Positions 37,589 through 46,781 of a stretch of 46,781 bases of DNA are shown piece by piece. Under the pieces are notes generated by a model. That model saw only the letters and a program-made list of their open reading frames with translations, had not been told where the DNA came from and did no database searches. Position 1 is the first letter of the stretch. The number at the start of each line of letters is the position of its first letter. The DNA comes from a virus: the IMG/VR virus record IMGVR_UViG_3300028394_000115, positions 1-46,781 of that record. One strand, 5' to 3'. The translations under genes were made by a program, and so were the position numbers.

Positions 37589-40500
37589 CCTGCCAATCTG
37601 TAACCAATGTCAAGTCAATCTGCTCAGGGAAAGCTGGGCTATTCGGAACCTGAACCTTAATCCCATCAATCTTTCTTAAAATTCTATCAGTTCTAGGCTC
37701 TAGGTTGCTAGCTAAACGTTTTTTAGCAAAATCATCATTAATAACAATGGTGCACCAATCACCGGGATCATACGATCCAACGAGTGGGTTCATAGAACCA
37801 TTAACAGTAATGACATAGTTTCCAGCAGGTGGCTTTGATTCATACAAATATCTTTGAGCTGTTTTAAAGAAGTCTTCTTCAGCATCATAGTTTCCATAGT
37901 TATCCACGTTTATAACGTTAAATCCAACTAAAGGCCACTCTTGTTTTTCTCCCCTATCAAGCAGAGGCCAGCCTTTATTTAAAAGATCAGTGTCGCTTGC
38001 AGCAGCGTATCTAGACCCGGCATTTGCTCCGAGGTCGCTGTTGTTCCCAACAACAAATACACGAGTTGCTGCATTAGAGGCATCTTCCGACATATTCACG
38101 TTACTGACGTTTCCAGGATATTCAAATACTAGGGAATCAGCTCCCTGAGACGTTGGAGTGTTCTTAAACGCAAATGGCGGTGCAGCTTGACCAACCTCAA
38201 GCGGATATACATTTAAATACGATTCTAGATATTTTGGATAGTTGGGCACAAGAACAAAAGTCTTTTTAAAGTATCTTGCCCCCGAGGAGTCGTAGGCATA
38301 ACTTACATCAATTCTGTACTGAAAGCCATTGATGGAAGTTGAATAAGAGTCAATATGAGCCCCAACGTTCACTAGGTCACTGCCTCTAATTAGAGAGTTA
38401 GGGTACTGCTTATTGCTGTAGTTAGAGTCCTCAAAACTAATACCTCCCATATTAGAGTTTTCGGGAAACTCTCCATAAGTTCTGGTAAATACCGTAGGTT
38501 TCTTTTCAATAGTTGGGGCCGGAGTCACCACTCCTGCAGGAGAAGAATCGGTGTAGTTGGCTCCGGTGTTTGCGTAGGTGAAAGTGTTATCCGTGGCAGA
38601 AGTAATTTTTACAGCAGCATTGGAGTTATTAAAAGCCTTTTGAGCTGAAGCTTTTCCATAAAGCCAGACAACTACCCACTGACCTGCAACAAATCCGTGA
38701 TTGGTAGAAGTTATTGTTGCAACGTTAGATGCTCTAGTAGCGCCTTCGATAGTTTGGGCATCGCCTTTAGGGGATATATTGATGTAAGCGGTCCCAGTGC
38801 CGGCTGTAAACTTTGACGTTACTGTACCGCTATTTTTTACTTTTTCAACAGATTTTTCTTTTTTAACAAATGAAAAGGTCTTACTTGTAACCTTAGTCAC
38901 TGTAACGCTACCATTCCACGAAAACTTGTCTTTACCTGTATAGCTATCTGTTAGCCCAGAAATAACTACAACTTCCCCAATAGCAAGAGCATGTGTTACC
39001 GAAGTGTAGCACGTTCCAACGTTGGCAACAAGTTCTTTGTGAGTGATAGTGTATGCAGTGGTTCCAGAAGTGTCAGTCCCCACATTTGCGTAAGAAAAGG
39101 TGTCTTTAGTAACATCAAGTACTTTTTTAGGGGTAGATGTATCAAAAGCAGTCAAAGAATCCATCTCCACAGTAATCGAGTCACCAACGGAAAATTCGTG
39201 ATCATCGCTGACAACATAAGCCCTATTGTCTTTTCTGCGCACACGAGTAATTGGCATGGACACCACAGGTAAATCGCCAACTCTGGTTCTAACTCTTTCA
39301 ACGCTACCGCTAATAGTGTCGTAGTTTATATCATCAGAGGGAGGGCTATCAGTTGCACCGATTGAGTACGTAAGTTTGTCATAGTCTGGTATAGATTTTA
39401 CTTTGAATGTACCATTAAAAGCTCCACCCTTGGCAAGGTCAACTTTAATAGTATCTCCAACACCACAGCCATGTCTCTTACTTGTTATAAGAGTTACGGT
39501 GTTTTTGCCCTTAGCGGAGCTAGATTTATATGCAGTGTAGGCTCTTCCAGATACTGTGACGCTATTATCTGGCTCTCTAGTGGACCCGTACTCTGGAGTA
39601 AATCCAAACCACGCAGCCGCTGAATCTCCCGCCGTTAGGGTGTCATCTACCTCATCAACTAAGTGATACCCATTATAAATAGGAGTACCCCAATCAACTT
39701 CATCTACGCCACCAATGTAAATGTTATCGCCTTTTTCAAAAGTTGTAGCTGCTTTTGTATATACTCTAGCTTGAATCCTTTCTACGGCCAATACAGCACC
39801 ATTTTTAGATCTCTCTGATTCTTTTACTGTTGTAGTGGCTACAGCTTTAACAGTGGTGTCAGCTTGTTGATAGGTAAAAGTCTTGCCTTTATTAGTGACG
39901 CTTAAGACTTTTACCGAAAGTTTATTGTCTTCAAAAGTAACATCCGCTGGCATAGTAATTAAGACGTTGTCATTTACCTTAAAGCCATGAGCGTAGACTG
40001 TAGTTATGGTTGCAATCCTGGCAGCTGTCCTTGAGTATTTATCAATTGATTTTCTAGTAGTGGTGGTTAGTTGTCTGCTTTCAACCAAAATTTGTTTGGA
40101 CACAACTGCCACAGCTGGACTAATATTTGTATACGAAATTGCATCACCGTCATCGTCAGTTGCTGGAACAATGTAAGTGAATGTTGTAGCAGAAGGCACA
40201 TCAGTAACTGTGTGGGTGCCGTTAAGCTGAGTATCAACGTTCAGCACCTCAACAACTTGGCCAACAACAATTCCATGCTCGGATTCGGTAGTTAAAGTCG
40301 CTGTTCTAGTACTTGCGTTCAAAAACTTATAAGTTACGGTAAATGGAACTTTTTTACCGGGAGCCAAAATTTCATTGGAAAACGTAGTGTTTTTAAAGTC
40401 AACAAGAAGATCCGCAAACATCTCTTTTAGGTACTGGTAGGTGTCCACTTTGGTAGATATAGTTACTCCAGAGTAGTTAGCGTTTGGTCTAGCTGGAAGT

Positions 40501-41099
40501 TTAGGGATTTGTATGTAAAACTGTTTTGTGGTCGGTGCTTTGGCCCCTGTACCAATAACGCTATAGTACCCGCTATATTTGACGTACTCACCTTCGCTAA
40601 AGCTAACATATACCTTAGTAGGGTTTCCGGCTCCATCAGTAAGTGTCAATGGTTTTTTAAGTCTTTTAGTGTCAAGAACAATTTTGATATCGTCGTTTTT
40701 AGCTGCTTTGGTCAGTGTTGCACTGAAGCTATACGAGTATGTTTTCCAAATTGTACGATGAGCCAGGTAACTAGGAAACTCTGATGCAGATACAGTAAGG
40801 CTTCTACCATTCATATCATAAGTACGTTGCCAAATAATACCTCCCCAGACTGGCTTACTATTTCTAACTACATAAAGTGCAGTCTTGCCAGGCATAGTGC
40901 TGTTATAAAGGTCTAAGTGATTTGTGGCCTCGGAGACAGGAATATTACCATCAAAGTTTCCGGCACTTTTGAGGAGTCTTTCATACGAAACATCCTCGAA
41001 TGGAATTTCAGCAAGAATCTTATTAGTAAGCAAATCAGCTACATAATACCTATAACTCGGAGCCGTCTCCGAAGTTACCGGTTGAGTGGTAGTTGGCAT
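37569..41099 (-). CDS. Minor tail protein (tail hub-like)
   Basis: A 1176-residue tail tip protein. The opening, with YVADLLTNKILAEIPFEDVS and then GNFDGNIPV, is typical of the tail hub/minor tail proteins of actinophages. The middle contains many repeated beta modules of about 60-90 residues with HGF/HEF-x2-GD or HGI-x2-GQ, a strand, then FTY or FSY (for example AHGFKVNDNVLITMP, KHGCGVGDTIKVDLA and NHGFVAGQWVVVWL). The end, from about residue 1010, has YPGNVSNVNMSEDASNAATR and PLVGSYDPGDWC, resembling a hub closing domain. It follows the distal-tail-like gene and is likely part of the adsorption apparatus. Confidence 0.82.
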   Translation of the reverse strand: MPTTTQPVTSETAPSYRYYVADLLTNKILAEIPFEDVSYERLLKSAGNFDGNIPVSEATNHLDLYNSTMPGKTALYVVRNSKPVWGGIIWQRTYDMNGRSLTVSASEFPSYLAHRTIWKTYSYSFSATLTKAAKNDDIKIVLDTKRLKKPLTLTDGAGNPTKVYVSFSEGEYVKYSGYYSVIGTGAKAPTTKQFYIQIPKLPARPNANYSGVTISTKVDTYQYLKEMFADLLVDFKNTTFSNEILAPGKKVPFTVTYKFLNASTRTATLTTESEHGIVVGQVVEVLNVDTQLNGTHTVTDVPSATTFTYIVPATDDDGDAISYTNISPAVAVVSKQILVESRQLTTTTRKSIDKYSRTAARIATITTVYAHGFKVNDNVLITMPADVTFEDNKLSVKVLSVTNKGKTFTYQQADTTVKAVATTTVKESERSKNGAVLAVERIQARVYTKAATTFEKGDNIYIGGVDEVDWGTPIYNGYHLVDEVDDTLTAGDSAAAWFGFTPEYGSTREPDNSVTVSGRAYTAYKSSSAKGKNTVTLITSKRHGCGVGDTIKVDLAKGGAFNGTFKVKSIPDYDKLTYSIGATDSPPSDDINYDTISGSVERVRTRVGDLPVVSMPITRVRRKDNRAYVVSDDHEFSVGDSITVEMDSLTAFDTSTPKKVLDVTKDTFSYANVGTDTSGTTAYTITHKELVANVGTCYTSVTHALAIGEVVVISGLTDSYTGKDKFSWNGSVTVTKVTSKTFSFVKKEKSVEKVKNSGTVTSKFTAGTGTAYINISPKGDAQTIEGATRASNVATITSTNHGFVAGQWVVVWLYGKASAQKAFNNSNAAVKITSATDNTFTYANTGANYTDSSPAGVVTPAPTIEKKPTVFTRTYGEFPENSNMGGISFEDSNYSNKQYPNSLIRGSDLVNVGAHIDSYSTSINGFQYRIDVSYAYDSSGARYFKKTFVLVPNYPKYLESYLNVYPLEVGQAAPPFAFKNTPTSQGADSLVFEYPGNVSNVNMSEDASNAATRVFVVGNNSDLGANAGSRYAAASDTDLLNKGWPLLDRGEKQEWPLVGFNVINVDNYGNYDAEEDFFKTAQRYLYESKPPAGNYVITVNGSMNPLVGSYDPGDWCTIVINDDFAKKRLASNLEPRTDRILRKIDGIKVQVPNSPAFPEQIDLTLVTDWQVDQIGK

Positions 41100-41136
41100 T
41101 ATTTCCTCGCGTCAGTTGTCATTAGATATAACAAGT

Positions 41137-43059
41137 TTACCCTATCCAGGCACTTCTATATTTTACTGTACAGACAGCTGGAGTAGTCGAGCCACTCTTT
41201 TCTAGTCTAAGTTGATTAACTCCTGGCTTAAGTTTAGCCCAATCGACGTTAGCATCAATAATGGATCTAGATGTGTCAGCTATACCCCGATAAGAAACGC
41301 TATTACTGTACGTGTCAATCTCTAAAGTATCAGCTTGAAACAACTGAATTGTTCTAGTTCCACTGGAGTACGCCGTTGTGGCAACTTGTTTAGTGGCAGT
41401 CCCAGAAGTGGCAGATACTGTAGACGTGTCGGTTATTGTATATGTGAACTGTGTATCCGTTACTCTTGTAACTGTGTAAGTACCATCAAATGGGTCCCCT
41501 GCGTTATTAATATTCGCTGAGTTGCCAGTCACTAGTCCGTGGTTAGTTGAAGTAGTTGCGGTGACAGTACCAGCACTGCTAGAAATAGTCGAGATAGTTG
41601 CTCCCCGGTTTACGTATTGGAATGTGCTATCTCCGACGTCAGTGATGGTTACGTACCCGCCCGAGTCTTGTTGAAACGAAGTAGCCGCGCTGAGGCCTAG
41701 TACTAACTTATCCCCCACCAGCAGCGAGTGGTTGGCAGTTGTAGTTATAGTTGCCGTACCACCACTTCTGCTGTACGAAGAGATTAAAAATTGATATGCC
41801 GAGGATGCTGGACGAAGGTCTTTAACAATTTTAATAAACTTGTCAGTAGTTACATTTTTAATGTATGACGGAGATTTTAACGGACCAGTTATATTAAATA
41901 TTAGAGGAGAATCAATGTTTCCCTGATTAGCTAAAACAGTGTTTGTGGTTCCACCAGTAGCGTTTACAGATAGGTTGCTTAAAGTGTAGCCGTAAGATTG
42001 ATCAGAGGTATCCCAAGAGTACTTAATAGGGTCTCCAGCTTTTAGAGTGGCTGTAAAATCTATTCTTCCACGGGCATTGACAACTTTGAATGTTGGCTTA
42101 CCGACAAGCCTAACATATGCTGCTTTCATTGGGTCTTCATCAACAAGGAGCCATGCACCCTTATATACAAGAGATAGTGCTTCAGCAAGTTTTGCTCTAG
42201 CAGCCGGCATTTTATCTGGAGTTTGAGGTAATACGGAACCAGTTAGTACAAGGTTTCTAGCAGCCCAGCGGCCGCGGACATCATAAGATCCGTCATCTAA
42301 ACCTCGGGGTAAGTCCACAATCTGAGATTCTGGAAGATCCCACCAACCATCAATGTCTGTACAAATCCAAATAGTTCCATCGTCACCAATAGTGTTTAAG
42401 ACAAGACCATTGATAACAATGTCGCCTTGTAGCTTTAAACCAGTCAGATGCTGCTGATACTCCGGTCCACCAGGCTGAACCCTACGCAGGGCTTTATTTA
42501 CGGTGTCAGTTTCAACACCCTGCGTAACGGGCTCAACAAATCTAGTGACTACCGAGCCAAACTCTAACTTTACAGCATCAAGTAGGTATACATGACCAGA
42601 AGATGCAGCATTACCTAAAAACTCAACTACTACCTTTACTGTTGAAGTCGTGGAGTGGCTAGTTCCATTGCCAGTAATACGTACCCAGTTATCAGTCGAG
42701 GTTACTGTTTGATATGAACCGTATGTAGTAGTGAGAACGGTTCCCCCGCTATTTAAGCTTTGAAAACCAATCCTAAACTGACCAGACTCATTCCTAGTCG
42801 GGTAAGCAGTATCTAAGTTTAGTGGAATCCTTACATAAGCAGAGACCGCATAAGCCGTACTCTGATCTCCTGTAATGCTAAGAGAGATGGCACCCTGAGC
42901 AGCGGCTAGGTTGGCTTTGGTAACTTGAAGACACTTAGTTCCAACATAGCTATCAAGAGTGTATTCTGCAATTGCTACACCAGATCCAACTGCTGTCCAG
43001 CCAGTAGTTCCGTTATAGAACGAGGGGTTATTGGTTATTAGGTTTGCGTTATAAGCCAT
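41137..43059 (-). CDS. Distal-tail-like protein with carbohydrate-binding N-terminus
   Basis: A 640-residue protein. Residues about 1-165 resemble a carbohydrate-binding module (NPSFYNGTTGWTAVGSG, SAYVRIPLNL, then SSGHVYLLDAVKLEFG). A Dit-like segment follows (LQGDIVINGLVLNTIGDDGT, WWDLPESQIVDLPRGLDDGS, VRGRWAARNLVLTG). Beta repeats with NHSLLVGDKLVLGLS and NHGLVTGNSANIN share the module found in both neighbouring tail genes. The C-terminus closes with a beta domain. It lies directly after the tape measure gene, the usual place of a distal tail protein. Start ATG 43059. Confidence 0.82.
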   Translation of the reverse strand: MAYNANLITNNPSFYNGTTGWTAVGSGVAIAEYTLDSYVGTKCLQVTKANLAAAQGAISLSITGDQSTAYAVSAYVRIPLNLDTAYPTRNESGQFRIGFQSLNSGGTVLTTTYGSYQTVTSTDNWVRITGNGTSHSTTSTVKVVVEFLGNAASSGHVYLLDAVKLEFGSVVTRFVEPVTQGVETDTVNKALRRVQPGGPEYQQHLTGLKLQGDIVINGLVLNTIGDDGTIWICTDIDGWWDLPESQIVDLPRGLDDGSYDVRGRWAARNLVLTGSVLPQTPDKMPAARAKLAEALSLVYKGAWLLVDEDPMKAAYVRLVGKPTFKVVNARGRIDFTATLKAGDPIKYSWDTSDQSYGYTLSNLSVNATGGTTNTVLANQGNIDSPLIFNITGPLKSPSYIKNVTTDKFIKIVKDLRPASSAYQFLISSYSRSGGTATITTTANHSLLVGDKLVLGLSAATSFQQDSGGYVTITDVGDSTFQYVNRGATISTISSSAGTVTATTSTNHGLVTGNSANINNAGDPFDGTYTVTRVTDTQFTYTITDTSTVSATSGTATKQVATTAYSSGTRTIQLFQADTLEIDTYSNSVSYRGIADTSRSIIDANVDWAKLKPGVNQLRLEKSGSTTPAVCTVKYRSAWIG

Positions 43060-43062
43060 TTA

Positions 43063-46000
43063 CTATCCTCCAGCTGCCCATGCTTTTGCTAGCTGAGTAT
43101 TGAGGTCTTCCAAGAATGTTTTCTGGTTCTTGTTTAAACCAGCAGGTATCATAAACTGAGGAGCAACATTGTCTTTAGGGTCTTTATCAACAATAGTAAC
43201 AAGCTTTCCATCTTTTGTAGCCCAACCAGAGATAGATTTAGATAATCCAACCATACCAGCAGCTGCATCAACTAGAGCTCCTGAATCACCCTTAGCAAGT
43301 TTTACTTCTGTAGCATTTGGCTTCGATAGCGAGTAGATTCCAGCTGGATTTTTACCAAACACGTTAGCTGAATTCCAGTTACCCAGCTGACCTGCACCAA
43401 ATCGAGGGCCAACATTAGTTACACCCTGCTTGCCCATATTATCAAGTTCAAAGGGCAGTTCGATATTAGTCTTAACTGCTTTTATTTTAGAAGCACCTGG
43501 AGCCATAGAGACTTGTTTAACAGCACCATAGGCTGCTTTAACTAGACCCTCGTACTTAGTTATTCTGGTCTCATCGCCATCTTTTCTAGCATTATTCAGC
43601 TGTGTAACTAGTTCATTTAGTGAACGTGCTATATCTGTACCAGTTACATCAATAGGACCTTTATAATTTTTTAGCGCTCCACCCTGAGCCGCCTCACTGG
43701 CAAACGCAACGGCCTGTGCCTTAGTAAGAACTTGCTGACCACCCTGCATATATTCATCTTTGCGAATAACTCTACCCTGGTTTTGGGCAATTAGTGCAGC
43801 CGAAGTTTTACTGAGGTTTCCATTATTTTTTTCAAATATTGCCATTATCTGCTGAGAGATAGCCTCACTGCTTGCACTCTTTTCTTCAGCAGTTCCAAAT
43901 TTAAGCCCTCTAGCACCAGCAATTTGCGCTCCAGCTTGCGTAACTCCAGCAGCTAAGGCAGGATTATCAGCAATCTTTTTAGCAATCTCTGGGCTGTCAA
44001 TCATAACCTTTTGAAGTATTAGGTTAGCATCGTCCGCTTTTAGGCCTACACCGGTGTTTGCTTTGGCCGCTTCTATGGCTGAGTTTGTGAAAGCCATTGC
44101 ATCATCAAGAACTTTTTGACCTTCACTCAGATTTAGATTAGCCGCTTGCATAACTGCAGCAAGTGCATTTTCAGCATTTGTCTGTTGAAGAACTCTAATA
44201 TCTGCTTTAGCAATTTGAATAGTCTTCTTTTTTTCTTCTTCAGCAGTGATTGCACCACCGATAGCTGTCGCAATCATACCAGCAGCTTCTACACCAAGGG
44301 CAATTGGCATACCTACACCAGTCATAGCCATAACACCACCGGCAGCCATAAGACCGCTACCGATACCGCCCATAACGTTTCCAGCGCCACCCTCGCTCAT
44401 CTGACCAATAGCTGATCCTAGACCAACAGCACCACCTAGGGCAGCTCCACCGTATCGGGTAACCCTACTGCCTATAGCGGCTCGGCCACCAAGCTTATCT
44501 GCGCCATATTTTTGAGCAAGAGGCCCGCTAGTCAGCTGAGCATAGCTTGCAGTCTTTCCAGTAGAGGCAGCACTGGTAGCAATAGCTTCCATTTCAGCTT
44601 TAAGTTCTCTCATCGCTGCTTTTGCAGCTTTGCTTCTATCTTTAAGGTTGCTGATACCCTTAACCGACTCATTGATGGCTGCGGTAACTCTGTCGCTATT
44701 CTTTGCCATTGTCATCATGTAGTCAGCTTTTTTCAAGCTCTTGGATTGAGCATTCATCTGCATCATGGCTTTGGCGACGCCACCAATGCTAGCAGCACTT
44801 ATTTTTGCAGCATTACTTGTTGCAATTCTGAATTTGGTCATTGCTGTAGCAGCTGCAGGAATCTGTACAGTACTTAATTTTCCAAGACCTGGCATTAGAG
44901 GTTTATTCATTGCCCTACGAGCAATGGTGACCCTCTCACCGAAGTTTATAATGGCACCCGTTGTCTTACCAACCGTACGAGACATCTTTGCCAGGATACC
45001 CATAAATATGATGGCACCCTTGCGAAGAAGAACCAGAACTGTAATGACAGCCAATACTACACCGTGCCAAGCACCCATCTTATCTAGAATAGGTTTAATT
45101 ACTGTCAAGATTGAGTTAAATACATCAAATATAAATCCTAGAGTGTTGTAGAAGCTGATCAAAGCAGCAGAGTCAGACAAAAGAGAAATAAACTCTGTAA
45201 CTTTAACAATGACGTCAGCAAAAGCCGGGCCGGCCTTCATACCATCTTCAAAGATTTTTTTAACATTAGGTACTGCTTTTTGCAAGTTTTCCCAGAATTG
45301 TTTTGTCTCTGGTTGACCTGCTAGATCAACCATTATGCCCATGAAGTCACCAATAGTGGTTACTGCTGCAACAATGTTCTCCGTCGATCTTTGTAGCCAT
45401 CCGCTAAACTGTGGACTATCAGTGAACTTATCAAAACTCTTAGTGACTTTGGTAATAAAATCTAGCATTACCCAGCCGCCGCCCTTACCATTTTCAGGGA
45501 AGGCAGCATCCATTATGTTTAGTAGGCTCTCAATGACTTTACCGCCAGATGCCCCTAGTTCTTTCCAGAAGTCCCTCGCTCTACCCACGCCAATAGTCAT
45601 ACCGGTGGTAGCGTCAGTGATAGTGGTAATAGCCTTAGGATCTAGGAACTTTGCAATACTTCCATTAACCTCACCAATCTTCATGAGATCAGCGAAGCTT
45701 TTAGTTGTCTTTTCAGTCCAATCCAGGAATCTCTTTGTCAAAGGCTGAGCTGCAACTAGTAAGTTTAAAATTCCAGTAAATGCATTACCAGCACTTACGC
45801 CCATAGACTCTATATTTTCTTTAGAGTTTTCGGCAAACTCTTCAAATCGTTTTAGATTCTTTTTATTTGAGAAGGCCTTAGAGAAAGATATAGAAGCGTT
45901 TCCCATTCCCTCGCCCAGGGTGTGCAAAGCTGAGTTAAGAGTGGGCAGACTGGTCTCTACAATATTTTCAATTGCTTTTTGTAGCGGTGGCAGGAAGCCC

Positions 46001-46781
46001 GAAGCCGCGGACTCCTTAAGCTCTTTAACAATTGGCTTTAGGGTGAGTAGGTATTTAGCAAATACCTTTTGAGATTTAGTCAAGTCAGCAAAAGGATCTT
46101 TAGGAGCAACTACTCCGCGCTTAAGCTGATTCTGAGTATCCTTGGTTCTTGCCTTAGCCATACGGTAGTTAAGTTCGGCTTGATCTAGAGCAAGCCTTCC
46201 CTCACGGTACATACGGCTGTCAGGTGGGAGATCCTGCATACGAGCAAAATCTTCACGAGCCTTCTCAAGAGCGATAGCTGCTTCTTGTTCACTGAGAGCG
46301 GCCTGCTCTGCTTCAAATCTAAGATCACGGAATGCCTTTTTAGCATCGCGCAAAGCTTTATTGTATTGATTCTGCCCACTCCAAAGTTGTTGGACGGCCG
46401 CTCCAACTCCGCCCAGTGCTATCTTAGCCGCCATCATACCGGCCATCATGCTGGCCATGGCACCACCAATAGCTACAAGACCGCTGGCAGCTTGACCTGC
46501 TACAGCAACGAGTGACATCATTCCACCGACAAGGTCGCCAATAGTAGCTGCTAATGTTCCAAAAGCAGTTTGAAGCATGTAAGCAGTTTTTTGAAGTCTG
46601 TAGAAAATATCAGTTTGACGCTCAGCAAAACCCTTTGTTGGAGCAAATGCCGAGGCAGCGATGTTCAAGCTTCTAGACGCACGTTCCATCTTATTTTCTT
46701 GAGGGTGGAACTTTTCGCTAATGATCTGGCCTTTTTGGTAACCTCTCTGTAGGTTCTCTGTAAGGCTTGTAGTTCTATCTC
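43063..46781 (-). CDS. Tape measure protein, truncated by the window edge
   Basis: The frame has more than 1200 residues and no stop up to the right edge. In-frame codons continue upstream of the ATG at 46689 (LTENLQRGYQKGQIISEKFH), so the true start lies outside the window. Features: long Ala/Gly-rich helical and coiled segments; hydrophobic helices in VGGMMSLVAVAGQAASGLVA, VVLAVITVLVLL and GGAVGLGSAIGQMSEGG regions; and a C-terminal Ala-rich domain. Tape measure proteins set tail length and may assist DNA passage; the membrane-like segments fit this. The two tail genes downstream follow the usual order. Confidence 0.88.
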   Translation of the reverse strand, partial: DRTTSLTENLQRGYQKGQIISEKFHPQENKMERASRSLNIAASAFAPTKGFAERQTDIFYRLQKTAYMLQTAFGTLAATIGDLVGGMMSLVAVAGQAASGLVAIGGAMASMMAGMMAAKIALGGVGAAVQQLWSGQNQYNKALRDAKKAFRDLRFEAEQAALSEQEAAIALEKAREDFARMQDLPPDSRMYREGRLALDQAELNYRMAKARTKDTQNQLKRGVVAPKDPFADLTKSQKVFAKYLLTLKPIVKELKESAASGFLPPLQKAIENIVETSLPTLNSALHTLGEGMGNASISFSKAFSNKKNLKRFEEFAENSKENIESMGVSAGNAFTGILNLLVAAQPLTKRFLDWTEKTTKSFADLMKIGEVNGSIAKFLDPKAITTITDATTGMTIGVGRARDFWKELGASGGKVIESLLNIMDAAFPENGKGGGWVMLDFITKVTKSFDKFTDSPQFSGWLQRSTENIVAAVTTIGDFMGIMVDLAGQPETKQFWENLQKAVPNVKKIFEDGMKAGPAFADVIVKVTEFISLLSDSAALISFYNTLGFIFDVFNSILTVIKPILDKMGAWHGVVLAVITVLVLLRKGAIIFMGILAKMSRTVGKTTGAIINFGERVTIARRAMNKPLMPGLGKLSTVQIPAAATAMTKFRIATSNAAKISAASIGGVAKAMMQMNAQSKSLKKADYMMTMAKNSDRVTAAINESVKGISNLKDRSKAAKAAMRELKAEMEAIATSAASTGKTASYAQLTSGPLAQKYGADKLGGRAAIGSRVTRYGGAALGGAVGLGSAIGQMSEGGAGNVMGGIGSGLMAAGGVMAMTGVGMPIALGVEAAGMIATAIGGAITAEEEKKKTIQIAKADIRVLQQTNAENALAAVMQAANLNLSEGQKVLDDAMAFTNSAIEAAKANTGVGLKADDANLILQKVMIDSPEIAKKIADNPALAAGVTQAGAQIAGARGLKFGTAEEKSASSEAISQQIMAIFEKNNGNLSKTSAALIAQNQGRVIRKDEYMQGGQQVLTKAQAVAFASEAAQGGALKNYKGPIDVTGTDIARSLNELVTQLNNARKDGDETRITKYEGLVKAAYGAVKQVSMAPGASKIKAVKTNIELPFELDNMGKQGVTNVGPRFGAGQLGNWNSANVFGKNPAGIYSLSKPNATEVKLAKGDSGALVDAAAGMVGLSKSISGWATKDGKLVTIVDKDPKDNVAPQFMIPAGLNKNQKTFLEDLNTQLAKAWAAGG

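Overview
The window is a partial genome of a tailed (siphovirus-like) phage whose host is most likely an actinobacterium. Evidence for the host: two WhiB-type iron-sulfur regulators, a DUF3039-type zinc protein, a short zinc protein of the kind common in actinobacteria and their phages, and a tmRNA whose tag ends in ALAA. Base composition looks moderate rather than GC-rich (by eye; not computed), and many promoters are AT-rich, so a low-GC actinobacterium such as a freshwater lineage is plausible. That last step is inference. No capsid, terminase, portal or lysin gene is visible.

Layout. (1) 1-2978, leftward: accessory operon with small proteins, a GT-A glycosyltransferase and an MT-A70 adenine methyltransferase. 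(2) 3001-3964: terminator, tRNA-Trp, tmRNA and an HNH protein. (3) 4211-4779: a rightward DNA-binding protein with its own promoter and a two-way terminator. (4) 4787-8223, leftward: small membrane protein, WhiB, FmdB-like zinc ribbon, NrdH-like redoxin, monomeric class II ribonucleotide reductase and a DUF3039 protein. (5) 8334-16239, rightward: five structural/fibre genes, then a tightly overlapped cassette of a sulfotransferase, a CysC-type kinase fused to a nucleotidyltransferase, and a DUF2061-like membrane protein. (6) 16520-18245, rightward: deoxynucleotide kinase, two small proteins and a short serine recombinase. (7) 18237-21729, leftward: second GT-A glycosyltransferase behind a structured leader, and a primase-polymerase/SF3 helicase. 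(8) 21909-23773, rightward from a divergent promoter region: membrane protein, small basic protein and a metallophosphoesterase. (9) 23770-33963, leftward: second WhiB fused to a zinc ribbon, a possible GT-B glycosyltransferase, then a replication/recombination set (SSB-like protein, Sak4-like ATPase, RecB/Cas4-like nuclease, SNF2 helicase, RuvC-like resolvase, family A polymerase). (10) 34023-46781, leftward: tail module with an S74-chaperoned fibre, tail hub-like protein, distal-tail-like protein and a tape measure gene that runs off the right edge.

How it fits together. The phage makes its own dNTPs (class II reductase, redoxin, nucleotide kinase), replicates with its own primase-helicase and polymerase, and recombines with a SSB/Sak4/nuclease/RuvC set. 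It carries its own regulators (WhiB pair, DNA-binding protein) and a tmRNA for ribosome rescue. The most unusual part is the sulfation-like cassette directly after the fibre genes: a PAPS-type sulfotransferase next to a probable PAPS-supply enzyme and a membrane protein. With two or three glycosyltransferases it suggests that the phage decorates its own fibres or the host surface. This reading is inferred from motifs and gene order and has not been tested.
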